Origin: FEN-1350 sp964386005
GTDB taxonomy: Bacteria > Planctomycetota > Phycisphaerae > Sedimentisphaerales > Anaerohalosphaeraceae
Direction: 5' to 3'
DNA: 64,000 nucleotides
Assembly: GCA_964386005.1 (NCBI GenBank)
Contig: CAYLSB010000004.1
Span: forward strand, 57,670 to 121,669
This document shows, piece by piece, positions 56,093-64,000 of this stretch. A model generated the notes under the pieces. That model ran no database searches. It was not told the origin of the DNA and was given only the letters and a program-made list of their open reading frames with translations. Position 1 is the first letter of the stretch; every line of letters begins with the position of its first letter. Both the position numbers and the translations under genes were made by a program.

Positions 56093-56458
56093 GCTTATAT
56101 TCGGTTTACGGCTTATTCATCCGCATTCGTTGCGTACATTCATAGCCGCCGCATTTTCGTCAAAGCAGCGGTCGGGATGTATTCTACATGATCCGCTCGG
56201 CTTTGTGTATTGATATTTTCCGATTGCCGATCTGGAAGGCCGTGCTCCATCCCGGCCGATCGTTTTGCGTGAGGCCCAATCTGCGTCCATCGGCGGAATC
56301 TGCGGATACGAATTCAATCGTCAATCGTCATAGTCAATTGAAACGTCCCGTTCATGGATTGTCGGAAGGTATCCATCAATATCCGCCGGAAATCCTTCTT
56401 CGATTTTCCCGTCGATGGTGTATAATTCCCCCGGAATTCAGTCGCAAAATCCATCGGA
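56093..56458. other. 366-base divergent gap
   Basis: Between the divergently transcribed helicase and SGNH-TPR genes. Holds a repeat copy at 56238-56260 and a TATAAT at 56421-56426 upstream of the SGNH-TPR gene, with no convincing -35. Confidence 0.4.
56238..56260 (+). repeat. Dispersed palindromic repeat, distal copy
   Basis: GGCCGTGCTCCATCCCGGCC plus GAT matches, with three substitutions or fewer, the palindrome at 63718-63740 (GGCCGTGCTCCGTCACGGCC plus GAT). Same motif 7.5 kb apart in noncoding DNA. Confidence 0.6.
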
Positions 56459-59044
56459 ATGGAATCGAAATTGAGCCGTAGCAACCGAAAAAAACGCAAC
56501 GCCCCGGCCGGTCGATCGGATCCTCGCAACGACCGATCCAAAGATACGGCATCCCCCCCGCCGCCGGTAACCCGATCCGCCTCCATTTCACCCCGGCGGC
56601 TCTGGCTGTTTCGTTTTGTCGTTGCGGTGGTCGTCCCGCTGTTTCTGTTGGCCGCGGCGGAGATCATTCTGCGGATCGCCGGCGTGGGCCGGCCGATGAA
56701 TTTTTCCTATCCGGCAACCGTCAACGGCCGGCGCGTCCTCCTCAGCAATCCCTATTTCACCTGGCAATTCTTCGAGCCGCAGATGGCCCGCGCGATCGAG
56801 CCGTTTGCCCTGCGCGATCCCAAACCCAAAGACACCTGCCGGATCTTCGTTCTCGGCAGCTCCGCCGCGCAGGGCGATCCGGAACCGATGTTCGGACTTT
56901 CGCGAATGCTCGAGACGATGCTGACCGATCAATACCCCGGCGTGAATTTCGAGGTCGTCAACGTCGCCACCGTCGCGATCAACTCGCATGTGACGTTGCG
57001 GATCGCGCGGGCTTGCGCCAAACTCGATCCGGATTTGTTCGTGGTCTATATGGGCAACAACGAAGTCACCGGCCCCTTCGGCGCGGGCACCGTGTTTTCG
57101 CCGCTGCGATCCAGTCGCGCGCTGATCGCCGCGCATTTGTGGGCCAAACGCAGCCGCATCGGCCAGACGCTGGAGTCTCTGAAAAAGGCCGTCGTCGATC
57201 GCGATCGCGCGCCGGTTCCGTGGCTGGGGATGGAAATGTTTCTCGATCGACAGGTGAAACGCCACGATAAGTCCCTCGCAATCACCTATCGAAATTTCGG
57301 CGACAACCTGAAAGACATTTTCAAGATCGCCCGCAAAAAAAATATTCCCGTCCTCGTCAGCTCCGTCGCCGTCAATCTCAAAGATTGCGCACCGTTTGCT
57401 TCACAGCATGATCGGACATTGTCGGATGATAAAATGACACAATTCGACGAGTTATTCTCGCAAGCAAAAGCCCTTCAGGAGAAGGATAAGAATGCGGAAG
57501 CAATATCCGTTTATGATCAGGCATGGGAGATCGATTCTTCCTATGCCTCCCTGTATTATCAAATCGCCAAAGCCTATCATTCATTGAACGATTATAAAAA
57601 TGCCGGTCAATATTTCCGTTGGGCCGGAGATTGCGACACCCTGCGTTTTCGCGCCGATACAAAAATCAATCGGATCATCGAGGATGTGACCCAAAAGGGA
57701 TTTCAAAACATTCATTTTATCGACGGCGCGGCGGCGATGGAATCGCATTGCGACGACGGCCTGCCGGGCCTGGATCTGTTTTACGATCATGTGCATCTCA
57801 ACTTCGCAGGGACCTACATCCTGGCGAAAGAATACTTCACCCAAATGACTCAGGTCTTGCCGCCGTGGGTCAAAGATCATTCCTCCGGTCGCCCGCCGCT
57901 CTCGCGGGATCAATGCGAACAACGTCTTTGCTACACCGGCATCGATCGATTGATCATCGCGCGATCGATGAGCAATCGTCTTCTTCGTCCGCCGTTTACC
58001 ATGCAGAGCGATCACCGACAACAGCTCGATCATTTCCAGCAGCTCATGACGGAATACGATCGTTTCGGTTCGGGTGTCGATCTGCAAAATTGCCTGAATC
58101 AATATGAGGCAACTGTAACCGCACGCCCTAACGATGACTGGATGCATCTTCATTACGCCAAGATGCTGATGCTGGCTCTGAATGATCTTCGAAGAGCCAA
58201 GGAACACCTTCGGATCGTTCATCAGCGATTTCCGCAGTGGGTCGATGGTTACAACCAGATGAGCAAGATCGCATTCCTGGAAGGCGATACCGCTGAAGCC
58301 GAATCGTTGTGCAGAAAGGTTCTGGAATTAAATCCGTACACGGCCGACGCCTTTCTCGGTCTCGGCGTGATCTATCAACAGAAGAATCAACTCGACGAAG
58401 CGATTGAATATCTATCAAAAAGCATCCTCTATGACCCGTATTCATCCGAGAACCATCTGGCGCTGGGGATCGTATTCATGGCGAAAATGCGATTGCCCGA
58501 TGCCATCAGGGAAATGGATCGCGCGATCGAACTGGATCCGACCAATGCCAAAGCATGGTTTCATCGCGGGTATTGCCTGATGGTCGAAAAATCGGATCAG
58601 CCAACCCGACTAAAAGCGATTGAATATATCCATAAATCCGTCGAGTTGTCGCCGAATTTCGCCGAGGCCCGCTGGCGCCTGTCGATGTTGCTCATTCAGG
58701 AAAATCGGCTCTCCGATGCGATCGTTCATCTCGAAACATTGGTGAAAATGCGCCCGCAGGATGCTCAGATCATCCATGCCTTGGCGTTATGTCTCGTCCA
58801 GGATTCACAGGAGGATCCGGAGAAACTCAAGAAAGCTCGAGCTTTATTGGAAAAAGCGGTGTCGATGAATGAAGACTTTGAAAAAGCACAATACGATTTA
58901 GGCGTGGTCTTAGTCAAATTGGGGGAAATTGCCAAAGCAAAAGAGAGCTTCTTGAAGGTTCTTCGAATCAATCCGAGTAACGGTCCCGCACGCAAAGCCA
59001 TAGAAACAATCGAGCAGAATACGGATGAAATCATACGTAACTAA
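56459..59044 (+). CDS. Membrane-anchored SGNH hydrolase-like protein with TPR array
   Basis: 861 residues. Basic N-terminus, one transmembrane helix (WLFRFVVAVVVPLFLLAAAEIILRIAG, about 43-68), an SGNH/GDSL-like domain (IFVLGSSAAQGDPEPMFGLSRMLETMLTDQYPGVNFEVVNVATVAINSH near 128-175; LFVVYMGNNEVTGPFGAG near 193; DHVHLNFAGTYILAKEYF near 440 with the Asp-x-x-His pair), and two TPR regions: a pair near 325-385 and about eight units from 540 to the end (AEAFLGLGVIYQQKNQLDEAIEYLSKSI). The Ser of the usual G-D-S is present as G-S-S. This architecture is common in planctomycetes; substrate unknown. Confidence 0.85.
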   Translation: MESKLSRSNRKKRNAPAGRSDPRNDRSKDTASPPPPVTRSASISPRRLWLFRFVVAVVVPLFLLAAAEIILRIAGVGRPMNFSYPATVNGRRVLLSNPYFTWQFFEPQMARAIEPFALRDPKPKDTCRIFVLGSSAAQGDPEPMFGLSRMLETMLTDQYPGVNFEVVNVATVAINSHVTLRIARACAKLDPDLFVVYMGNNEVTGPFGAGTVFSPLRSSRALIAAHLWAKRSRIGQTLESLKKAVVDRDRAPVPWLGMEMFLDRQVKRHDKSLAITYRNFGDNLKDIFKIARKKNIPVLVSSVAVNLKDCAPFASQHDRTLSDDKMTQFDELFSQAKALQEKDKNAEAISVYDQAWEIDSSYASLYYQIAKAYHSLNDYKNAGQYFRWAGDCDTLRFRADTKINRIIEDVTQKGFQNIHFIDGAAAMESHCDDGLPGLDLFYDHVHLNFAGTYILAKEYFTQMTQVLPPWVKDHSSGRPPLSRDQCEQRLCYTGIDRLIIARSMSNRLLRPPFTMQSDHRQQLDHFQQLMTEYDRFGSGVDLQNCLNQYEATVTARPNDDWMHLHYAKMLMLALNDLRRAKEHLRIVHQRFPQWVDGYNQMSKIAFLEGDTAEAESLCRKVLELNPYTADAFLGLGVIYQQKNQLDEAIEYLSKSILYDPYSSENHLALGIVFMAKMRLPDAIREMDRAIELDPTNAKAWFHRGYCLMVEKSDQPTRLKAIEYIHKSVELSPNFAEARWRLSMLLIQENRLSDAIVHLETLVKMRPQDAQIIHALALCLVQDSQEDPEKLKKARALLEKAVSMNEDFEKAQYDLGVVLVKLGEIAKAKESFLKVLRINPSNGPARKAIETIEQNTDEIIRN

Positions 59045-59088
59045 TTATCTTGAAATACTTTACATCGTTTTACGTTCCCGTATTTTTC

Positions 59089-59117
59089 TTGACAATCACA
59101 TCGATATATGTTATAAT
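59089..59117 (+). promoter_or_regulatory. Perfect consensus sigma-70 promoter
   Basis: TTGACA at 59089-59094, 17-base spacer, TATAAT at 59112-59117. It is the only fully consensus promoter I found and lies 45 bases upstream of the small gene at 59163. Confidence 0.85.
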
Positions 59118-59162
59118 GAGGTTTGTTAAACTTGATATTTCAATCAAATTCGGGGGGTGTTG

Positions 59163-59381
59163 ATGACAAGACGCGTTCTGTGCAAAGTGGTTGAAACAAA
59201 GATTCTTGGGCGGTTGAAAAAAGAATTTGACGAATCCAAATCATTTATTGACAAAGATTTATATTCGCCGAATCCGTCGGATTCTTTACAGCCGATCCCG
59301 TATTGCCCGTTAAAAGCCAAATTTTCACTCGCTTCACGAAAGGGTATCCCAACCGGGATTATGGTGGACATACGAGCATAA
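59163..59381 (+). CDS. 72-residue hypothetical protein behind a consensus promoter
   Basis: ATG at 59163 is five bases after GGGGGG. Product starts MTRRVLCKVVETKILGRLKK, continues with an acidic-polar middle (EFDESKSFIDKDLYSPNP) and ends ASRKGIPTGIMVDIRA. No family known to me, no membrane segment. The strong promoter and position alone suggest a small, highly expressed product. In-frame GTG (59157) and TTG (59160) starts would add two residues. Confidence 0.6.
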   Translation: MTRRVLCKVVETKILGRLKKEFDESKSFIDKDLYSPNPSDSLQPIPYCPLKAKFSLASRKGIPTGIMVDIRA

Positions 59382-59412
59382 ATTGCGATTTGGAAAGAAC
59401 TTATGAACATAG

Positions 59413-59451
59413 AAAAGGCGAGAATAACCGGTTGTATCCGGTATTCTCGCC
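59413..59451 (-). terminator. Hairpin, terminator-like on the - strand
   Basis: GGCGAGAATA-ACCGG pairs with CCGGT-ATTCTCGCC (59417-59451). On the - strand it is followed by CTTTTC, and it is located 115 bases after the stop of the 59566 gene. On the + strand the T run is absent. Confidence 0.6.
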
Positions 59452-59565
59452 CGATCTGTATAATCCCTTAACGTTGTGCGTCGGCCATCCTTGGCCGTCC
59501 GGGTTTCGGTCACACATTATCTACCGATTGTCAGCGACGTAAAATCGCCTCAAGTCCTGATCAAC

Positions 59566-59829
59566 TCATGCGCCATATTTGGTGATGTTTTCCGCGGCTA
59601 TGTGCGCGTTTTCCGCGGTATCGATCGATTGAAGATCTACTGTAACCGCTTGCGAATCAGCCACTTGCATCGCCTGCTGAGCCAACTGGCTGGCTCGTCG
59701 TATTACCGAGCTATCGGACGTTCCTGCGGCCGATGAGGACTTTTTCGCCGATTCAGGCCGAGACGCTGTTGTATTCGTAAGTCGTGGATCCGATTGTATT
59801 TGTATAGCATTATATGCGTTTATATCCAT
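59566..59829 (-). CDS. Small hypothetical protein with strong ribosome site
   Basis: 87 residues from the ATG at 59829, preceded by AGAGGTGAT, a near-perfect site. Sequence: a disordered Ser/Ala-rich first half (RPESAKKSSSAAGTSDSS), then helical text ending in ENAHIAAENITKYGA. The C-terminal form T-x-E-N-x-x-x-A-A-E-N-I-x-x-x-G is reminiscent of small proteins found near flagellar genes but I cannot name it. No membrane segment. Confidence 0.65.
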   Translation of the reverse strand: MDINAYNAIQIQSDPRLTNTTASRPESAKKSSSAAGTSDSSVIRRASQLAQQAMQVADSQAVTVDLQSIDTAENAHIAAENITKYGA

Positions 59830-60087
59830 AATCACCTCTCAACTTGCCAAATCTTCTTACCGATAGTATTGTCGAAGAAATTCATCAAATCTTAAGTGCC
59901 GAATCCCCGATTAAAAGAAAAGCCCGGCGTGCCCATTCAAGGTTCATGTCCCGCCTTCATCAATCACACTATCCAGAAATGCCCATGGATATTATCGGCA
60001 ACACCAATGAATGCTGGAAATTCAGATTTTGTTTCCCGACGGCCGATCAACAAAAAAATCATTCCATCCGATATTCAGTGCGATGCC

Positions 60088-61428
60088 TTATCGTCCTTCG
60101 GACCGGATATCTCTCTGATCCAGTAGTGGGGTTTTCGCTTCGATGGAATTCGTATCGAGAGTAACCGGGCCGACCTTCGAATCCAGTTGAATCCCGATAG
60201 TTTGTCGTCGGGCCTCGGCCGGGCGCGTATCGCGAATCCGATTCTGCTTCAAAACCACATCGCGTGTTTCACCACGTATCCGAATTCCCGCGACGGGCCG
60301 ATCGGCGCCGTTGTTCTCAATGAGATTGTCCTCCAGACGGTTTCGATGTCCGGCCATGCCGATAGTTTCGTCGCGGAACAGAACCCCGCCGGCGTGATTG
60401 CCCCGAACCTGATTGCGTCGGAGCAGATTATCCGTATCCTTGTGACCGATGGAAATCCCGTAGCCGCCGTTGGCTTCCAGCACATTGTCTTCGAACAATC
60501 CGTGTCGAACCCGCCAACACAAAAACAGGCCGTCGCCGCCGTTGTTTCGCGCGATGCATTTTCGAACCGTCGGTCGCTGCGATCCGCTGCCCGGATGCAG
60601 GCCGAGGGAGGCGTTGTCCTCGCAGATGCACTCGGTCACCGTCACATCGTTGGATTGCTGGAAGCTGATGCCGTCGCCGTTGAAGTTGCGAACGTCACAG
60701 CGTTCGATCACGGCGCCGAATCCGCGGTACAGGAAAATACCGGCGCCCCGGCAACCGTCGAGACGAATATTGTGGTCTTTGTTCCCCTCGATAATCAGAT
60801 TTTCAATGCGTATGCCGTCGAGATCATACCCGCTGACCACGGGAAAAACGGTTGCGGCCATGGCGTTATCGCCGACCATGCAATCGGCGTTGAGCGGTCG
60901 GTCGAGCGAAACCGTGTTGCCGGTCCGGCCGGTGATCCGCGCGACCGTCGCGTGAAAATAATTTTCCTTCGAACTCCAGACCGCCGCGCCGCAACCCACG
61001 TCGAATCCCTTCGGATCGGTCAGCGTGATTTGCTCTTCGCCGAAGTCGCCGTCGATCGCCAGCGGCGATTCCACCCCGTCCGCTTTCCGAAGGATCGTCC
61101 GCCCGGGCGTTCCGCGCACCGTCACGAACGATCGCAAATGCAGCGAATCGCGCATGAGGTACTCGCCCGGACCGATCTCGACGACCCCTCCGCCCAGAGC
61201 GGCGATAGAATCCACCGCGGCCTGAAGGGCTCGATTGTCCTTGCCGATGATGTCGGCGTCGGCCTGTCCCACCTTGATCCGCGGCAGTTCGCTCATGGCG
61301 GAATGCATTTTTCGGGGCAGTTGTCGCTCCCCGGGTGGCGGCGAATAGTCGATCACATTCGAAGCGGACGAAAGGTCCCCGGCATGGGCCAGCAGAATGA
61401 TCCAGACAACATAACGACCGATTTTCAT
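60088..61428 (-). CDS. Exported right-handed parallel beta-helix protein
   Basis: 446 residues. Signal peptide MKIGRYVVWIILLAHAGDLSSA. Starts with the lyase-like lead ALQAAVDSIAALGGGVVEIGPGEYLMRDSLHLRSFVTVRGTPGRTIL, followed by repeats of about 22 residues in the parallel beta-helix style (NLIIEGNKDHNIRLDGCRGAGIFL, DVRNFNGDGISFQQSNDVTVTECICEDN, CIARNNGGDGLFLCWRVRHGLFEDNVLEANGGYGISIG), the PbH1 pattern. Probably a polysaccharide lyase or hydrolase; catalytic residues not identified. GAGGA precedes the ATG. Confidence 0.87.
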   Translation of the reverse strand: MKIGRYVVWIILLAHAGDLSSASNVIDYSPPPGERQLPRKMHSAMSELPRIKVGQADADIIGKDNRALQAAVDSIAALGGGVVEIGPGEYLMRDSLHLRSFVTVRGTPGRTILRKADGVESPLAIDGDFGEEQITLTDPKGFDVGCGAAVWSSKENYFHATVARITGRTGNTVSLDRPLNADCMVGDNAMAATVFPVVSGYDLDGIRIENLIIEGNKDHNIRLDGCRGAGIFLYRGFGAVIERCDVRNFNGDGISFQQSNDVTVTECICEDNASLGLHPGSGSQRPTVRKCIARNNGGDGLFLCWRVRHGLFEDNVLEANGGYGISIGHKDTDNLLRRNQVRGNHAGGVLFRDETIGMAGHRNRLEDNLIENNGADRPVAGIRIRGETRDVVLKQNRIRDTRPAEARRQTIGIQLDSKVGPVTLDTNSIEAKTPLLDQRDIRSEGR

Positions 61429-61784
61429 GGCATCCTCGCGAATTGGTAAATCTCTATACGAAATAATTATATATGTCCCGAAATGGATTCACGCGAAAGT
61501 ATAACATCCCCTCTATCGTTCCACCAGTCCGTACTACATCGGTTGCACGGCCGGGGATATCGCGCCTCGGATATTCCGCCGGATTCTCTGGAATTATCCG
61601 GCCGCGATGGTAAAATGGAATCGTCAAATTATTCGTTAAGCGAGATTCGAAGATGGCGGATCACGACAACAGAAAAAAAATCGGATTACATAAAATGTCT
61701 CATATCGTTTCAACGGGCCGCGGCAAACGCCGCAAAACGCACGGGCTTCCTAAAAACAAATATTGGGGACATATATTATGCTTT
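61429..61784. other. 356-base divergent gap
   Basis: Between two divergent beta-helix genes. An in-frame extension of the + gene to 61653 exists but contains charged text before the real signal peptide. No promoter pair of good quality found. Confidence 0.4.
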
Positions 61785-63215
61785 ATGAAATCACGGTCGC
61801 TTCTCGCCGCCGTCCGGTTGTGCGCCGTTCTGGGACCCCTGGCCGGCCGGTGCGTCGCGGCCGATGGGGTCTTCGACGTGCGCAGCTTCGGCGCCCAGGG
61901 CGACGGCAAAACCCATGACACCGCCGCCATCAATAGCGCCGTCAAGGCCTGCGCCGAAGCGGGCGGCGGGCAAATCCGCTTCGGACCGGGCCGCTATCTT
62001 TCCGGAACCGTTCGCCTCAAAGACAACGTCACCCTGTATTTCGAAGCCGGCGCCAACCTCGTCGGCACGCCCGACCTGAACGCCTACCAGTCGTACGCCC
62101 CGCCTTCCAACACCCCCGAGGCGAAATTCGGCGCCTCATGGCACTCCGCCTTGATCCTCGGCGTCGGCGTCAAGAACGTCACCATCGCCGGCCCAGGCGT
62201 CATCGACGGTAACAAGGTCTTCAATCCCAAAGGCGAAGAGAAAATGCGCGGCCCCCACACGATCATCCTCGGCGACTGCCGCGACGTAGTCATCCGCGAC
62301 GTCTCGATCAAGGATTCGGCCAACTACGCCGTCATGCTCGAATTCTCCGAGCGGATCGACGTCCGCAATGTCAAGATCACCGGCGGCTGGGACGGCGTCC
62401 ACTTCCGCGGCTGGATCGACAAACTGTGTCGCGATATTAAAATCATCGGCTGTCAGTTCTACACCGGCGACGACTCCATTGCCGGCCGATATGTTGATGG
62501 CCTGCTCGTCAAGGACTGCGTCATCAACAGCTCCTGCAACGGCATCCGCATCATCGGCCCCGTCACGCAAATGACCGTCCACGATTGCCTCTTCTACGGA
62601 CCCGGCCTGGAACCCCACCGAACCTCCAACAAAAACAAAATGCTGTCCGGCATCATCCTTCAGCCCGGCGGCTGGGATGCCTGCGAAGGGGCCGTCGAAA
62701 ACGTCCTGATCTCCGATGTCACGATGAACAACGTCGCCTCGCCCGTCTCGGTCATGCTCAAACGCCCCGGCAACACCGCCGACAACATCACCATCGCCGG
62801 CCTGACCGCCACCGGCGTCTATCGCGCCGCCGCCTCCGTCGAAAGCTGGACCGACACCGCCTGCGGCCGTGTTGTCTTTCGCGATGCGAGCATCGAATAC
62901 GATGGCGGCGCCGACGCCAAACCGACCAAGGCCCCGCAAAAGCCCGGCGTCGATGTACGGCCGTTACCCGTTTGGGGATTCTATGCCAAAAACGCCCGCG
63001 AGGTCATCCTTGAAAACGTCCGACTGTATTGCAAACAGAAAGACCTCCGCCCCGTCATCGCCTGCGAAGACCTCGACCGCCTCGTTCTCGATTCCGTCCG
63101 CTTCCCCCAACTCAAGGAAATCCCCGCCCCCGTCATTCTCAAAAACGTCAAGGACCTCCAAACCCGAGACCTCGATTTTGACCTTCCCGCCTCCGAAAAA
63201 TTATCGCGACGATAG
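61785..63215 (+). CDS. Exported GH28-like parallel beta-helix protein
   Basis: 476 residues from the ATG at 61785, chosen because it opens with a signal peptide (SRSLLAAVRLCAVLGPLAGRCVA); the ribosome site is weak. FDVRSFGAQGDGKTHDTAAINSAVKACAEAGGGQIRFGPGRYLSGTVRLKDNVTLYFEAGANLVGT is the polygalacturonase-family start, WHSALILGVGVKNVTIAGPGVIDGNK the core. Of GH28 catalytic residues, WDGVHFRG and TGDDSIAG keep the three Asp, but the G-H-G motif is CNGI (SSCNGIRI) and the R-I-K site is not recognisable. Sequence class is clear, hydrolysis of polygalacturonate is not. Confidence 0.85.
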   Translation: MKSRSLLAAVRLCAVLGPLAGRCVAADGVFDVRSFGAQGDGKTHDTAAINSAVKACAEAGGGQIRFGPGRYLSGTVRLKDNVTLYFEAGANLVGTPDLNAYQSYAPPSNTPEAKFGASWHSALILGVGVKNVTIAGPGVIDGNKVFNPKGEEKMRGPHTIILGDCRDVVIRDVSIKDSANYAVMLEFSERIDVRNVKITGGWDGVHFRGWIDKLCRDIKIIGCQFYTGDDSIAGRYVDGLLVKDCVINSSCNGIRIIGPVTQMTVHDCLFYGPGLEPHRTSNKNKMLSGIILQPGGWDACEGAVENVLISDVTMNNVASPVSVMLKRPGNTADNITIAGLTATGVYRAAASVESWTDTACGRVVFRDASIEYDGGADAKPTKAPQKPGVDVRPLPVWGFYAKNAREVILENVRLYCKQKDLRPVIACEDLDRLVLDSVRFPQLKEIPAPVILKNVKDLQTRDLDFDLPASEKLSRR

Positions 63216-63258
63216 AAAACGATTCCCAAATTACATTCTGCAATCAACAAAGGGTGGC

Positions 63259-63283
63259 AGCCACCGAGCAACGTGAGGTGGAT
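63259..63283. repeat. Dispersed repeat CAGCCACCGA...GAGGTGGAT, copy A
   Basis: Copy A (63259-63283) and copy B (63689-63713) share CAGCCACCGA, two variable bases and GAGGTGGAT with about five differences in 25. Confidence 0.65.
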
Positions 63284-63290
63284 AATGTGG

Positions 63291-63309
63291 GGGCACATGC
63301 CATGTGCCC
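63291..63309. repeat. 19-base palindrome, unit 1
   Basis: GGGCACATGCCATGTGCCC, a near-perfect inverted repeat around its centre. Confidence 0.75.
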
Positions 63310-63336
63310 AATTGGATCGTACAAATGAATGGAACC

Positions 63337-63355
63337 GGGCGGATGCCATCCGCCC
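63337..63355. repeat. 19-base palindrome, unit 2
   Basis: GGGCGGATGCCATCCGCCC. Same frame as unit 1: GGGC, two bases, ATG, one base, CAT, two bases, GCCC. Confidence 0.8.
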
Positions 63356-63379
63356 ATGCACGGCGTGTGCCCTTTGTAG

Positions 63380-63398
63380 GGGCGGATGGCATCCGCCC
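63380..63398. repeat. 19-base palindrome, unit 3
   Basis: GGGCGGATGGCATCCGCCC. Differs from unit 2 by a single base at the centre. Confidence 0.8.
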
Positions 63399-63401
63399 TT
63401 T

Positions 63402-63429
63402 TGTCATACCGGCGAAGGCCGCTATCCAG
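63402..63429. repeat. REP-like element GTCATACCGGC..., copy 1
   Basis: TGTCATACCGGCGAAGGCCG followed by CTATCCAG, a known kind of bacterial intergenic repeat. Copy 2 lies at 63579-63604. Confidence 0.65.
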
Positions 63430-63447
63430 ACGAATCGCATACAAGAC

Positions 63448-63498
63448 AAAAAAGGGGTCTGACACCTTAAATTGGTTCGGGTGTCTGACCCCTTTTTT
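63448..63498. repeat. 19-base inverted repeat AAAAAAGGGGTCTGACACC
   Basis: Left arm 63448-63466, right arm 63480-63498 (GGTGTCTGACCCCTTTTTT) is its reverse complement with one central difference. The 13-base spacer makes a terminator-like hairpin on both strands. Similar modules are found next to REP-associated transposase genes; none is seen here. Confidence 0.7.
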
Positions 63499-63520
63499 GC
63501 GCTGGGGTCGAATCGCTTGA

Positions 63521-63538
63521 GGGTCTGACACCTTTTTT
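63521..63538 (+). repeat. Direct copy of the GTCTGAC module
   Basis: GGGTCTGACACCTTTTTT, the third occurrence in about 90 bases. Confidence 0.6.
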
Positions 63539-63555
63539 GTCAATTCTTCTGTTGA

Positions 63556-63572
63556 GGGTTTGACCCCTTTTT
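63556..63572 (+). repeat. Direct copy of the GTTTGACC module
   Basis: GGGTTTGACCCCTTTTT, the fourth occurrence. Confidence 0.55.
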
Positions 63573-63578
63573 GGGATT

Positions 63579-63604
63579 GTCATACCGGCGCAAGCCGGTA
63601 TCCA
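63579..63604. repeat. REP-like element, copy 2
   Basis: GTCATACCGGCGCAAGCCGG followed by TATCCA. The palindromic core CCGGCGCAAGCCGG can fold. Confidence 0.65.
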
Positions 63605-63688
63605 TCTTGTTATCGCATTTTACTTTTTTCTTGTTCGATATTGTTTAGAATTTCGTGCTTCGAATTTAGAATTTGTTTGATGTGTGCC

Positions 63689-63713
63689 AGCCACCGACCG
63701 AAGGGAGGTGGAT
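63689..63713. repeat. Dispersed repeat CAGCCACCGA...GAGGTGGAT, copy B
   Basis: See copy A at 63259. Confidence 0.65.
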
Positions 63714-63717
63714 GGAG

Positions 63718-63737
63718 GGCCGTGCTCCGTCACGGCC
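63718..63737. repeat. Palindrome GGCCGTG...CACGGCC
   Basis: GGCCGTG and CACGGCC flank a six-base loop. A diverged copy sits at 56238-56260. Confidence 0.65.
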
Positions 63738-64000
63738 GATTTCCCATCCCGCGCACGCGGGATTCCACATTTTTGCTCTTTTATTTTTACTTTTTTATCT
63801 TTTTTTACCGCCCTTATCGGACCTTCCATGTAAAATCCCTGTTCATCCGTACCTTGTCTTACGCCTCGTCTATGACCATAAAGCCAATCAAGGTACCAGC
63901 GCCGGGAACCCGTTGTAGCTTTGCCTATTATCTTCTATCTGCATCTATTGTATGATTAGGCTTCTCTCTTGACAAAGGAAAGGAAGTTATATACAACCCA

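Larger units (their letters stand above)
63216..64000. other. 785-base gene-free block of repeats
   Basis: No supported gene. Contains the palindromes, inverted repeats and direct repeats listed below. ORFs that cross it translate into repetitive text and lack start signals. TTGACA at 63969-63974 exists but its -10 spacing is poor. Confidence 0.7.

Noticed and set aside
60187..61449. 420-codon + strand frame over the beta-helix gene
   Set aside because: Antisense of a repeat protein; long open frames arise from the repeated codons.
63560..63955. 131-codon + frame at the window end
   Set aside because: Crosses repeat modules and translates A/T-rich repeat text; no start signal.
1..64000. tRNA, rRNA, CRISPR or integrase genes
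   Set aside because: Looked for TTCGANTC arms, rRNA-like text, evenly spaced direct repeats and recombinase motifs; none convincing.

Overview
The window reads as one stretch of a bacterial chromosome with mixed but locally coherent strand use. It contains no rRNA, tRNA, CRISPR array or intact insertion sequence that I could recognise. The best guess for the source is a planctomycete, perhaps close to the Phycisphaerae. The evidence is the pseudopilins whose text after the N-methylation signal runs SQIELYKIQH, a lysine-rich histone H1-like peptide, giant SGNH-TPR and HEAT-repeat proteins, and parallel beta-helix and GH28-type carbohydrate enzymes. This is inference from protein style; no taxonomic marker was tested.

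Layout. 1-3.2 kb (+): the tail of a radical SAM protein, a proline-rich DUF547 lipoprotein, and metK with a near-consensus promoter. 3.2-16.9 kb (-): purH, a PQQ-type beta-propeller protein and a small unknown protein, then a complete F-type ATP synthase operon (atpZ-atpI-atpB-E-F-H-A-G-D-C) led by a HEAT-repeat protein and nadD. 17-19.2 kb: a 30-residue lysine-rich basic peptide, a possible small gene with its own promoter, and a secreted Ig-like protein. 19.4-26.1 kb (-): an operon joining indolepyruvate:ferredoxin oxidoreductase (iorAB), a phenylacetate-CoA ligase and a TRAP transporter. 26.6-31.8 kb (-): a slipin, an S9A prolyl oligopeptidase, an RMD1/DUF155 protein and two small overlapping reading frames.

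32-48.3 kb (-): a large type II secretion / type IV pilus-like locus. It has gspG in its own terminated unit, four minor pseudopilin-like genes, a gspH-like gene, pilM-N-O-P, a secretin and a TPR lipoprotein. These are followed by a sensor kinase, a response regulator, an HD-GYP phosphodiesterase and a STAS protein, then gspE and gspF. An MshEN-type N-terminus on GspE together with the HD-GYP protein suggests cyclic-di-GMP control. 48.6-56.1 kb (-): a tight housekeeping operon uvrD/pcrA-nudix-murG-DUF502-argH-thiL-tsaE. 56.5-63.2 kb: an SGNH-TPR protein, two small genes, and divergent beta-helix and GH28-like exported proteins that could be cargo for the secretion machine. 63.2-64 kb: a gene-free block of stacked palindromes and REP-like repeats.

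The most interesting points are the signalling cassette inside the secretion operon, the Asn in the GspE Walker A motif, the IOR-ligase-TRAP operon, the structured leader and terminator that isolate gspG, and the terminal repeat block.
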